12,834 nucleotides of DNA, from NCBI GenBank assembly GCA_964492715.1, contig CAZBLK010000038.1, positions 1 to 12,834 of the forward strand, written 5' to 3'. Under the pieces are notes generated by a model. That model saw only the letters and a program-made list of their open reading frames with translations, was not told the DNA's origin and did no database searches. This DNA is from CAZBLK01 sp964492715. GTDB taxonomy: Bacteria; Bacillota; Clostridia; Lachnospirales; WRBF01. Shown here in pieces: positions 7,526-12,834 of the stretch (the stretch's first letter is position 1; every line of letters begins with the position of its first letter). The position numbers were made by a program, and so were the translations under genes.

Positions 7526-9139
7526 TTACAGATTGTCATTGCAAAGCTGAACGTATCTTTCAATGTTTTTATCGTTCATTTCTTTTACATATGCGTCCCA
7601 ATCAGTTTCGACAGACTTTTTGCCTGTTATAAAAGCGTCAGCCCAAACGTTGAATGTGTCTGAAAGCGAAGCACGAAGCAAGCCAATTTCTTCTGCTTGT
7701 AAGTCATCAAACTTTGGTGTTGGAGGAATTGGTTGGATAGCATCTTTCATTCCTGCAACAATGTTGTTTATGCGTCCATAGTTTTCATCATATTTTGAAA
7801 GTTCACGGTCAAGCTTCCAAACTAATTGAGTTACAGCTACGCCCAAACCGTATTTTAACTGCATGTATTTGTAAATACCTTCTTTAGAATTAACGATTTC
7901 ATCAGTGTATTCAATTTTGTCTCCGTTTTTAGTGTAAGTTATACCTTCAACACCAAGTGACCACATTTCTGCCATTTCAGGAGAATAGAACATTTCGTCA
8001 ACAGCTTTTACAATTTGCTCAAAGTCTGCTCTTTTAGCTGTCTTTGATGGGAAAATAATACCGCTGCCTGTTCTGTTCTTTGGTTGTGTGTGTGCACCTG
8101 CTGGGCCTTCAAGTGGAGGCAAAAGGTTAAGCTTAAAGCCTTCAATCTCAGAGTTTGCTGAAACGCCGCCAATTTGGTCGTAGTAAGCCCAAGAAGCCAT
8201 TGCTTTACCTGTTGCAAGTTTAGTTGCCCATGCGTCGCCTTCTGGCTTAAATTCTGGGTCTAACAAGCCTTCTTTATAAAGTTTAGAGAAGAAGCTTAAA
8301 TATTCTTTATACTGCTCGCTTGTTGCACCAGCAAAATATTTCTTTTGGTCGTAGTCATACGACAAAACCCATGTGCCTGAAGATGAGTTTTCGCCAAGGC
8401 TTACGCCGAATGAAGGCATTGTAAACCTATACAAAACTCTTTCAGCCGCAAGAATTGTAAGAGGGTATGAAGTAGGGTCTTCTTCCTTAAACTTCTTTAA
8501 TACGTTGTATAAATCATCATAAGTTTTTGGTGCTTCAAGCCCATATTTTTGAAGCAAGTCTTCTCTTATAATAAGCCCACCGTCATAAAAAGAAGTGTCG
8601 TAAAGTGACGGCATGAAGTAACGCTTACCATCTTTAAGAGACAAACCGTCAACAGCTTCCTGAAGGTTCCATTCTTTAACAAGGTTGTTAAAGTTTGGTG
8701 TCCAGTCAGCGTAGTCGCTTATTGGGACTAAACCACCGTTTAAAGAAATTGCAGGCATTTCGCCTTGGTTACCTGTAATGTAAAGAACAACGTCTGGTGC
8801 AGTGTTTGTGTTAAGCATTGTAGAAACTTTTGTTAAGTAGTCTGCAATTGGGATAATTTCAAACTTAACGTCTACGTTAAGACGTTTTTTAATTTCTTGA
8901 ATTGCTAACCAATCATCTTTAAAAGGAAGTGTAGCATTGTCAGAATATGTAACAGTAAATTTAATTGGCTCTCCAGCTTTTTCAGTAGAAGGTTCAGATG
9001 TTCCAGAAGCTTCAGTTTGAGTGCCTGCAGCTGGTGTGGTTGCACCGCCGTTTGTTGCAGGCGTAGAGCAAGATGCAAAAAGTGTAATAGCTAAAGCCGA
9101 ACTAACTAAAGCCATTGCTTTTTTTAGTTTACTTTTCAT
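7526..9139 (-). CDS. extracellular sugar-binding lipoprotein, LplA type
   Basis: Substrate-binding lipoprotein of the ABC importer, 537 residues. The signal peptide is KSKLKK followed by a hydrophobic stretch (8-22) and the lipobox LFASC, with Cys24 the predicted lipidated residue. A Ser/Thr/Ala/Gly/Pro-rich linker (about 25-56) tethers the domain to the membrane. The mature part resembles family-1 extracellular binding proteins of the LplA/YtcQ group, for example APDVVLYITG (116-125) and the PKTYDDLYNVLKKFKEEDP region. AAGGAGG sits 7 bases before the ATG. It is the promoter-proximal gene, behind TTGACA-N17-TACTAT. The captured ligand cannot be read from sequence; the downstream murK-nagZ-anmK-murQ genes suggest a peptidoglycan-derived mono- or disaccharide. 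That makes it a candidate muropeptide-sugar receptor. Confidence 0.92.
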   Translation of the reverse strand: MKSKLKKAMALVSSALAITLFASCSTPATNGGATTPAAGTQTEASGTSEPSTEKAGEPIKFTVTYSDNATLPFKDDWLAIQEIKKRLNVDVKFEIIPIADYLTKVSTMLNTNTAPDVVLYITGNQGEMPAISLNGGLVPISDYADWTPNFNNLVKEWNLQEAVDGLSLKDGKRYFMPSLYDTSFYDGGLIIREDLLQKYGLEAPKTYDDLYNVLKKFKEEDPTSYPLTILAAERVLYRFTMPSFGVSLGENSSSGTWVLSYDYDQKKYFAGATSEQYKEYLSFFSKLYKEGLLDPEFKPEGDAWATKLATGKAMASWAYYDQIGGVSANSEIEGFKLNLLPPLEGPAGAHTQPKNRTGSGIIFPSKTAKRADFEQIVKAVDEMFYSPEMAEMWSLGVEGITYTKNGDKIEYTDEIVNSKEGIYKYMQLKYGLGVAVTQLVWKLDRELSKYDENYGRINNIVAGMKDAIQPIPPTPKFDDLQAEEIGLLRASLSDTFNVWADAFITGKKSVETDWDAYVKEMNDKNIERYVQLCNDNL

Positions 9140-9164
9140 TTAATATCCTCCTTAATAAATACTA

Positions 9165-9201
9165 TGAAACAAATATTTCACGTATCACTAATAGTGTGAA
9201 A
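9165..9201. promoter_or_regulatory. candidate MurR operator (TTTCA/TGAAA repeats)
   Basis: TGAAA at 9165-9169 and TTTCA at 9176-9180 form an inverted repeat spanning 16 bases. TTTCAC (9176-9181) pairs in turn with GTGAAA (9196-9201), and CACTA-A-TAGTG is a smaller palindrome between them. TGAAACAA occurs twice (9165-9172 and 9197-9204), 32 bases or about three helical turns apart. The array covers the predicted start site and early leader of the binding-protein operon, a position suited to repression. RpiR-family regulators commonly bind A/T-rich inverted repeats of GAAA/TTTC kind; assignment to MurR is inference. Confidence 0.5.
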
Positions 9202-9203
9202 CA

Positions 9204-9232
9204 ATAGTAACATGAGATTTTATAATTGTCAA
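9204..9232 (-). promoter_or_regulatory. sigma-A promoter of the salvage operon
   Basis: On the minus strand a consensus TTGACA (9232-9227) is followed after exactly 17 bases by TACTAT (9209-9204). Transcription should begin near 9197, leaving a leader of about 57 bases before the lipoprotein ATG. It is the best promoter in the window and overlaps the TTTCA/TGAAA repeats downstream. Confidence 0.8.
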
Positions 9233-9277
9233 TACTTAACATAAAAAAATAAAATAAAATATTTTTTATATTGTATA

Positions 9278-9306
9278 TTGCCAAAAAATCCACCTTGTGG
9301 TACTAT
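9278..9306 (+). promoter_or_regulatory. sigma-A promoter of namZ
   Basis: TTGCCA (9278-9283) and TACTAT (9301-9306) are 17 bases apart, and TGG directly before the -10 box gives an extended -10 element. The predicted start near 9313 leaves a leader of about 22 bases with the SD. A small inverted repeat, CCAC-CTT-GTGG (9290-9300), fills the end of the spacer. None of the TTTCA/TGAAA repeats overlaps it, so its control may differ from the divergent operon. Confidence 0.65.
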
Positions 9307-9335
9307 AAGTCGTATATTTTTTTAGGAGTGATTTT

Positions 9336-10484
9336 TTGGCTAATGTTTTATGCGGTATCGACAATATTAGTGATTTTTTGCACTTGTTTGAGGGCAAACG
9401 GTTGGGCTTGCTTACAAACCCAACTGGAGTTAACAACAAATTTGAAAGCACAATAAATATATTACATAAACAATTTAATTTAACTGTTTTATTTTCACCA
9501 GAGCATGGTATTCGTGGCAACATTCAAGCTGGCGTGTGCGTTGAAAATTATACTGACGACATTACAAATTTACCAGTAATTAGTTTATATGGCAAAAACC
9601 ACAACAGTTCATTAACGAATGAAATGCTAAATTTGTTCGATGTTTTTGTTTACGACATTCAAGATGTTGGTTCTAGGTTTTACACATATTTGTCAAAGCT
9701 GAAGCAAGTGATGGAGATTTGCGGCAGAGCAGGGAAGGAAGTTGTTGTTTTTGACAGACCAAACCCTATTGGAAACAAAGTTGAAGGCGGTTGGGTTGAG
9801 GAAGAAATGATTTCTGTGATAGGCTGTCATAACATGCCACAGCGTTACGGCTTAACAATTGGCGAACTAGCGCAGCTTTTTAACAAAAGTTCAAAAATGC
9901 CTTGCAACCTTCATGTTGTGCCAATGAAAAATTATTTGCCAGACTTGTTTTGGCATGAAACAGGGCTTCACTACATAAATGCAAGCCCAAACTTGCCAAG
10001 CATGGACGGTATTGTTTTGTATAACGGCATTTGTATTTTTGAAGGAACTACAATTTCAGAGGGTAGGGGAACGACACGTCCTTTTGAACAAATTGGCTCT
10101 CCTGAAATTGATGCCTATAAGCTTGCAGATATTATGAATGGTTATGGCTTAAATGGTGTTTGTTTCCGCCCAGTTTATTTCACGCCATCATTTAGCAAGC
10201 ACAAGGATACACTTTGCAAAGGTGTGCAAATTCATGTTCTTGACAGGAAAGTTTTAGAGCCTGTGAAGCTTGGGCTTACCTTGTTTGTTGAGGCTTTAAA
10301 AATGTCTGCAATTTCTGATGATTTTTTTGTTAGGTACAGCGAAAGGTTTACGCTTGACCTTTTGACAGGAAGCAGTTTGATTAGAACAAAAAATGTGGAT
10401 TTAGACGTTGTTGAGGTTTTAAAGGCTTATTTGGATAATGCAAGAAAGTTTAATGATATTTGCAAAGATATTACTTTGTATTAA
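9336..10484 (+). CDS. namZ: exo-beta-N-acetylmuramidase (DUF1343, GH171), no signal peptide
   Basis: Member of DUF1343, whose founding characterised enzyme, Bacillus subtilis NamZ, removes MurNAc from non-reducing ends of peptidoglycan fragments (glycoside hydrolase family 171). The 382 residues carry family blocks in order: GLLTNPTG (24-31), LFSPEHGIRG (52-61), YDIQDVGSRFYTY (106-118), VFDRPNPIG (138-146), SPNLPSMDG (217-225) and EGTTISEGRGTTRPFE (236-251). Glu56 of SPEHG is a candidate catalytic residue (inference). The start is TTG at 9336 with AGGAG 7 bases upstream. The frame is closed by TAA at 9306, so no signal peptide can be hidden upstream, unlike the secreted Bacillus enzyme. It is divergent from the importer operon and is its natural partner: NamZ would take MurNAc-GlcNAc, NagZ GlcNAc-MurNAc. 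Confidence 0.9.
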   Translation: MANVLCGIDNISDFLHLFEGKRLGLLTNPTGVNNKFESTINILHKQFNLTVLFSPEHGIRGNIQAGVCVENYTDDITNLPVISLYGKNHNSSLTNEMLNLFDVFVYDIQDVGSRFYTYLSKLKQVMEICGRAGKEVVVFDRPNPIGNKVEGGWVEEEMISVIGCHNMPQRYGLTIGELAQLFNKSSKMPCNLHVVPMKNYLPDLFWHETGLHYINASPNLPSMDGIVLYNGICIFEGTTISEGRGTTRPFEQIGSPEIDAYKLADIMNGYGLNGVCFRPVYFTPSFSKHKDTLCKGVQIHVLDRKVLEPVKLGLTLFVEALKMSAISDDFFVRYSERFTLDLLTGSSLIRTKNVDLDVVEVLKAYLDNARKFNDICKDITLY

Positions 10485-10485
10485 C

Positions 10486-10590
10486 TTGTGGTAATTCTGT
10501 TTTTAATCGCATTGTACATCTGTCAAAACACCAAACAACTAGGAACTTGGCTTCCTTCAGTCAATATCCTAAAAACTGGGATTTCTATAA
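10486..10590. repeat. MITE-like inverted-repeat element, copy A
   Basis: About 105 bases, beginning two bases after the namZ stop, align end to end with copy B (11887-11993) at roughly 71% identity by eye (76 of 107 columns). Shared blocks include GTCAAAA, ACTAGG, CAATATC, TAAAAACTGG and CTATAA. Its ends are partly inverted: the left part, with a TTTTTAATCG block, mirrors the right part ending in TAAAAACTGG. It is more decayed than copy B. The longest reading frame crossing it continues out of namZ and is not a gene. Confidence 0.65.
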
Positions 10591-10600
10591 ATTGGACATA

Positions 10601-10639
10601 GAGCTTACCCTAAATTTGTGTTTAATTAGGGATAAGCTC
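10601..10639 (+). terminator. hairpin downstream of namZ, possible terminator
   Basis: GAGCTTA-CCCTAA (10601-10613) pairs with TTAGGG-A-TAAGCTC (10626-10639), a 13-bp stem with one bulged A and a 12-base loop. Only CTCTTAACC follows, without a proper T-run, so it may be a weak terminator or mRNA-end structure rather than a classical Rho-independent site. It directly follows repeat copy A and has no counterpart after copy B. Confidence 0.4.
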
Positions 10640-10948
10640 TTAACCAACTCAATTGAACCATCACAATCATTAACATCGGCAGTAGTTACAATAATTCGCT
10701 AGGCAAACCCTATGTATCAACTAAATATTTACAAGTTGTTTATCTCTTTTCTTTGACCATACATCGTAGTAATAACCAACAAAATTCCAATTCCGAAAAT
10801 TAGAAGGTAACATTCTTCATTGATATCCAATTTTACTAAATAGTATATCAAAAAATATTAAAGATTCACTATAAACATTCTTTTATTTTATAAATTCTAA
10901 TAAGGCAAAAAATTTCAAAATACTTTAAACAAGTTCTAAAAAATATGG
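10640..10948. other. AT-rich intergenic stretch, no convincing gene
   Basis: No reading frame with a good start is seen. The only suggestive coding signal is on the minus strand (10851-10729): 40 codons from a TTG, with a hydrophobic run (YLLIFGIGILLVITT) followed by charged residues, like a single membrane segment. It has no Shine-Dalgarno site and no recognisable family, so it is a decayed fragment or chance. The stretch otherwise acts as a spacer between namZ and the DUF11 gene. Confidence 0.5.
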
Positions 10949-10976
10949 ACAAATTATGTTTTATCGGCATAAGATA
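10949..10976 (+). promoter_or_regulatory. sigma-K-like promoter before the DUF11 gene
   Basis: ACA at 10949-10951 and CATAAGATA at 10968-10976 are separated by 16 bases and fit the known sigma-K pattern (AC, then CATAnnnTA). The start would be near 10984, with a leader of about 45 bases. No good sigma-A promoter is seen nearby. Sigma-K acts in the mother cell late in sporulation, so the match suggests a spore-layer gene. The motif is short and chance matches are possible. Confidence 0.4.
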
Positions 10977-11028
10977 CATTGGAAATATTTCTAAAGCTTT
11001 TTAAAAAACTAAAGAAAGGTGGATTTTA

Positions 11029-11844
11029 ATGAACACTTCGATAAAAGAAATTACTTGTGATCCATGTGGTCCGTTTATTAACCTTGCAGCAGCCGATGGT
11101 AAATATATTGACCATTGTAATGGCGGAGGCGTGCAGTTTCTTCATGCAGAATCATCTGTGCGAGTTGACTGTGTCAAGGCCTTCATTGGAAAGTTAGCCG
11201 ACAAGGCTTGTGCTCAAGTTGGGGATAAAATACACTACACAATTACTTACCAGAATGAGTCCTCAGTTGATGTGCAAAATGTGGTGATATTTGACAATAT
11301 TTCACCTAAAACTACGTTAGTACCTGGCTCTATTGTGCCTGCACCACAGCCTGGTGAAACACTTGAAACTGGAATCAGCTGCGGCGATGTGCCAATGGGC
11401 GGGTCTGTAACACTTGAATTTGACTGTACAGTCAACGATGGTGAAACTGGTCAGATTGATAATAGCACTTGGTCAACATACAGCTTCATTGACGTTCAAA
11501 GTAATCAACAAGATTTGACTACTAACACAGACCATGCGCTGACACTAATTGTTAACCCATGCTTAAGCATTGAAAAATTTGCCGACAAGACATTTGTAAC
11601 GTATAATAGCGAGGAAGTGGTATATACGCTTGTAGTAACAAACTGCGGTGATGTGGGGCTTAACGACATTGTTGTAACAGATACAATACCTGAGGGTATG
11701 AAGTATAAGCCACATTCAACATATAAGAACACTGTAGGCCCTACTAACGAAGACCCTGAAAATGGTATTACAATTGGAAACCTTGGACCAGGTGAATCTT
11801 ATACTATTAAATTTACTGTAACAGTGGATTGCGATAATTGTTAA
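11029..11844 (+). CDS. DUF11 (B_ant repeat) protein with two repeats, no signal peptide
   Basis: A 271-residue protein with two DUF11-type beta-sandwich repeats, the domain also called the Bacillus anthracis conserved repeat. Repeat 1 (about 47-173) contains GDKIHYTITYQNES and VVIFDNISP. Repeat 2 (178-267) contains EEVVYTLVVTNCGD and IVVTDTIPEGMKY. Each repeat opens with a K-x-ADK motif (55-59, 183-187). The first 46 residues are cysteine-rich, and 11 cysteines in all (10, 13, 30, 48, 61, 118, 133, 178, 206, 268, 271) include a C-terminal CDNC. There is no signal peptide or LPXTG anchor, unusual for DUF11 adhesins. AAAGGTGG precedes the ATG at a normal distance. With the sigma-K-like promoter and cysteine-rich neighbour, a mother-cell-made spore coat or exosporium role is plausible but unproven. 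Confidence 0.85.
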   Translation: MNTSIKEITCDPCGPFINLAAADGKYIDHCNGGGVQFLHAESSVRVDCVKAFIGKLADKACAQVGDKIHYTITYQNESSVDVQNVVIFDNISPKTTLVPGSIVPAPQPGETLETGISCGDVPMGGSVTLEFDCTVNDGETGQIDNSTWSTYSFIDVQSNQQDLTTNTDHALTLIVNPCLSIEKFADKTFVTYNSEEVVYTLVVTNCGDVGLNDIVVTDTIPEGMKYKPHSTYKNTVGPTNEDPENGITIGNLGPGESYTIKFTVTVDCDNC

Positions 11845-11886
11845 TAACTTTCATAGTTTGTTTAGCAATTTTACTTTATGTAGACA

Positions 11887-11993
11887 TTATAGCAATTCCA
11901 TTTTTAGTCGATATTGTCTGTTGGTCAAAATGTCAAACGACTAGGCGTTTAGTTCTCATCTGCCAATATCATTAAAAACTGGAATTGCTATAA
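11887..11993. repeat. MITE-like inverted-repeat element, copy B
   Basis: The 107-bp element is bounded by perfect 13-bp terminal inverted repeats, TTATAGCAATTCC (11887-11899) and GGAATTGCTATAA (11981-11993). The pairing extends to about 30 bases per side (27 of 30 positions by eye), ending in GATATTG/CAATATC. An inner hairpin AAACG-ACTAGG-CGTTT occupies the middle. It carries no coding capacity. The TA-rich ends fit a Tc1/IS630-type MITE with TA target, but it could also be a structured RNA. AATTGCTATAA recurs alone at 12054-12064, just before the next gene's SD. Confidence 0.7.
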
Positions 11994-12077
11994 ATTGCCG
12001 TAAAAGCTTTGCGTTTTGCGCTAAGTCTCCGTCAATTAATGTCACTTAATACAAATTGCTATAAGGGGAGATGAAAA

Positions 12078-12491
12078 TTGCACGAATTTTTGAGTGTAGC
12101 TGAAGCATCTGTATTGTATGACGACTTACCCATTACAGCCAAAAGCAACTGCTGTACCGTTACCATTGATACATGCAGATGTATTTGTGAACAAATGTCT
12201 AAAAGGATATGTACTAGCAGTATAGAGTGCATTCAAAAATGTACAGTTCATCTAATCGATGTAAATTATGAAGAAGGCATTATTACCGCATGGTATGAAA
12301 TTATGCTTTATTATGTTGACAGTAAAGGAAGGAAGAAAAAGGTAAAGGAAACAGACAGCATGACTTTTGCTGCATCGTCTCGTTGTTCTTTCAAAGACGA
12401 TTTCTTTCAAGTTTGTATACCCGAGTCGATTTGTGCTACTATCTGCTGTGATGAAGTGCTCGTTGGGTTCTTTATTAAGCTTTATTGGTAA
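12078..12491 (+). CDS. cysteine-rich protein of unknown function
   Basis: I do not recognise this 137-residue protein. It has 13 cysteines (25, 26, 33, 35, 37, 45, 51, 55, 103, 113, 119, 123, 124), nearly one residue in ten, with CRCIC and CC pairs. A middle part without cysteines (58-100) looks like alternating beta strands (VHLIDVNYEEGIITAWYEIML) and a KGRKKKVKE basic turn. There is no signal peptide or membrane segment. Translation starts at TTG: AAGGGGAG lies 7 bases upstream. The ATG at 12071 is in another frame and gives only ten codons. It follows the DUF11 gene in the same direction, with repeat copy B between, and precedes a strong terminator. Cysteine richness and the neighbour suggest a disulphide-crosslinked spore-layer protein; this is inference. 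Confidence 0.65.
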   Translation: MHEFLSVAEASVLYDDLPITAKSNCCTVTIDTCRCICEQMSKRICTSSIECIQKCTVHLIDVNYEEGIITAWYEIMLYYVDSKGRKKKVKETDSMTFAASSRCSFKDDFFQVCIPESICATICCDEVLVGFFIKLYW

Positions 12492-12582
12492 ATTCGTTCG
12501 CAGCAGACACACTGGTTATGCTGGCTATAGTGCCATTTGTTTAGGTATTGGCGTCGTAGCCTGCGGTGGTGATTTTAAATAA
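12451..12582 (+). other. overlapping +1-frame ORF, possible small gene or frameshifted tail
   Basis: In the +1 frame relative to the cysteine-rich gene, an ATG at 12451 opens 43 codons ending at TAA 12580-12582, just before the terminator. It overlaps the upstream gene by 41 bases. The end is glycine-rich and hydrophobic (YSAICLGIGVVACGGDFK). There is no Shine-Dalgarno site, so an independent gene is doubtful. It could be the original C-terminus of the upstream gene after a frameshift, or non-coding. Confidence 0.2.
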
Positions 12583-12585
12583 ACT

Positions 12586-12632
12586 AAAAGTTTGATGTAA
12601 ATTGCAAATACGTAGTTTACATCAAACTTTTT
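12586..12632. terminator. strong palindromic terminator
   Basis: AAAAGTTTGATGTAAA (12586-12601) is the exact reverse complement of 12616-12631, a perfect 16-bp stem with a 14-base loop and TTTTT at its 3-prime side. A-runs on the left give the same structure to the minus strand, so it can stop transcription from both directions. It closes the DUF11/cysteine-rich segment. Confidence 0.85.
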
Positions 12633-12635
12633 AAA

Positions 12636-12759
12636 TGTTCACATATTTTGCGACAAAACGCCACAAAAAGTGTTATATCACAATTTGATAAAGATGTTCA
12701 CTATTATACGATAAAAAATCTTTTATGCGTTTGATATTATTATCGCAAAATGGTGACTA
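12636..12759. repeat. cluster of TCAC...GCGA(T/C)AAA motif copies
   Basis: Four related short motifs lie past the terminator: TGTTCAC...TTTTGCGACAAAA (12636-12658), TATCACAATTTGATAAA (12676-12692), TGTTCAC...TACGATAAAA (12695-12716) and an inverted copy TTATCGCAAAATGGTGA (12740-12756). The 9-mer ATTTTGCGA at 12645-12653 recurs inverted at 12743-12751. Spacing is irregular. No gene is visible in bases 12633-12834; the motifs may be regulator sites for a gene beyond the window. Confidence 0.35.
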
Positions 12760-12834
12760 TAGTGGTTTTTGTATAAAACAGTAACGAAAAATGCTAAGGT
12801 GTAAAAATAAGCAAGCAATACATTTCTTAGCTTA

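Noticed and set aside
9165..9180. cre site at the operon promoter.
   Set aside because: The palindrome TGAAA...TTTCA lacks the central CG required by the cre consensus.
10460..10702. Plus-strand 80-codon frame after namZ.
   Set aside because: It begins inside namZ, crosses repeat copy A and the hairpin, has no ribosome site and no protein-like pattern.
10640..11028. CRISPR array or tRNA in the intergenic stretches.
   Set aside because: No regularly spaced repeats and no cloverleaf-like sequence were seen; the only repeats are the two inverted-repeat elements.
12071..12103. ATG at 12071 as the start of the cysteine-rich gene.
   Set aside because: It opens a frame of only ten codons; the TTG at 12078 is in the long frame and at the right distance from the GGGGAG site.

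Overview
The window looks like chromosome of a low-GC, probably spore-forming Firmicute, most likely of class Clostridia. The evidence is the AT-rich sequence, strong AGGAGG-type ribosome binding sites, frequent TTG starts, an LplABC-type sugar importer with no ATPase gene, and an RpiR-type MurR beside a MurK-like kinase. Genus cannot be read from the sequence.

Bases 56-9139 (minus strand) hold one tight operon. In transcription order it encodes a sugar-binding lipoprotein, two ABC permeases, a BadF/NAGK-family kinase (probably MurK), the RpiR-family regulator MurR, beta-N-acetylglucosaminidase NagZ, anhydro-MurNAc kinase AnmK and MurNAc-6-phosphate etherase MurQ. From the first permease onward the genes overlap or lie within about 13 bases of each other. 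The lipoprotein gene is set apart from the permeases by 180 bases that contain a long hairpin and a possible internal promoter. A sigma-A promoter (TTGACA-N17-TACTAT) precedes the lipoprotein gene, with TTTCA/TGAAA inverted repeats on its start site, a plausible MurR operator.

Divergent from it on the plus strand is a gene for a DUF1343/GH171 exo-beta-N-acetylmuramidase (NamZ), with its own promoter. Together these genes form a peptidoglycan-sugar salvage pathway. The lipoprotein and permeases would import cell-wall amino-sugar saccharides. NagZ and NamZ would trim GlcNAc or MurNAc from their non-reducing ends. MurK and AnmK would make MurNAc-6-P, and MurQ would convert it to GlcNAc-6-P and D-lactate. 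NagZ and NamZ both lack signal peptides here, unlike the secreted Bacillus subtilis enzymes, so the hydrolysis is inferred to be cytoplasmic. No MurP-type PTS permease, AmiE amidase or importer ATPase is present.

Bases 10485-12834 are different in character. They hold two related ~106-bp inverted-repeat (MITE-like) elements, a signal-less protein with two DUF11 repeats and a cysteine-rich N-terminus, and a 137-residue protein with 13 cysteines that I do not recognise. A strong palindromic terminator follows, then a short region of repeated TCAC...GCGA motifs. A sigma-K-like promoter precedes the DUF11 gene, so these two genes may encode spore-coat or exosporium components; that is inference.
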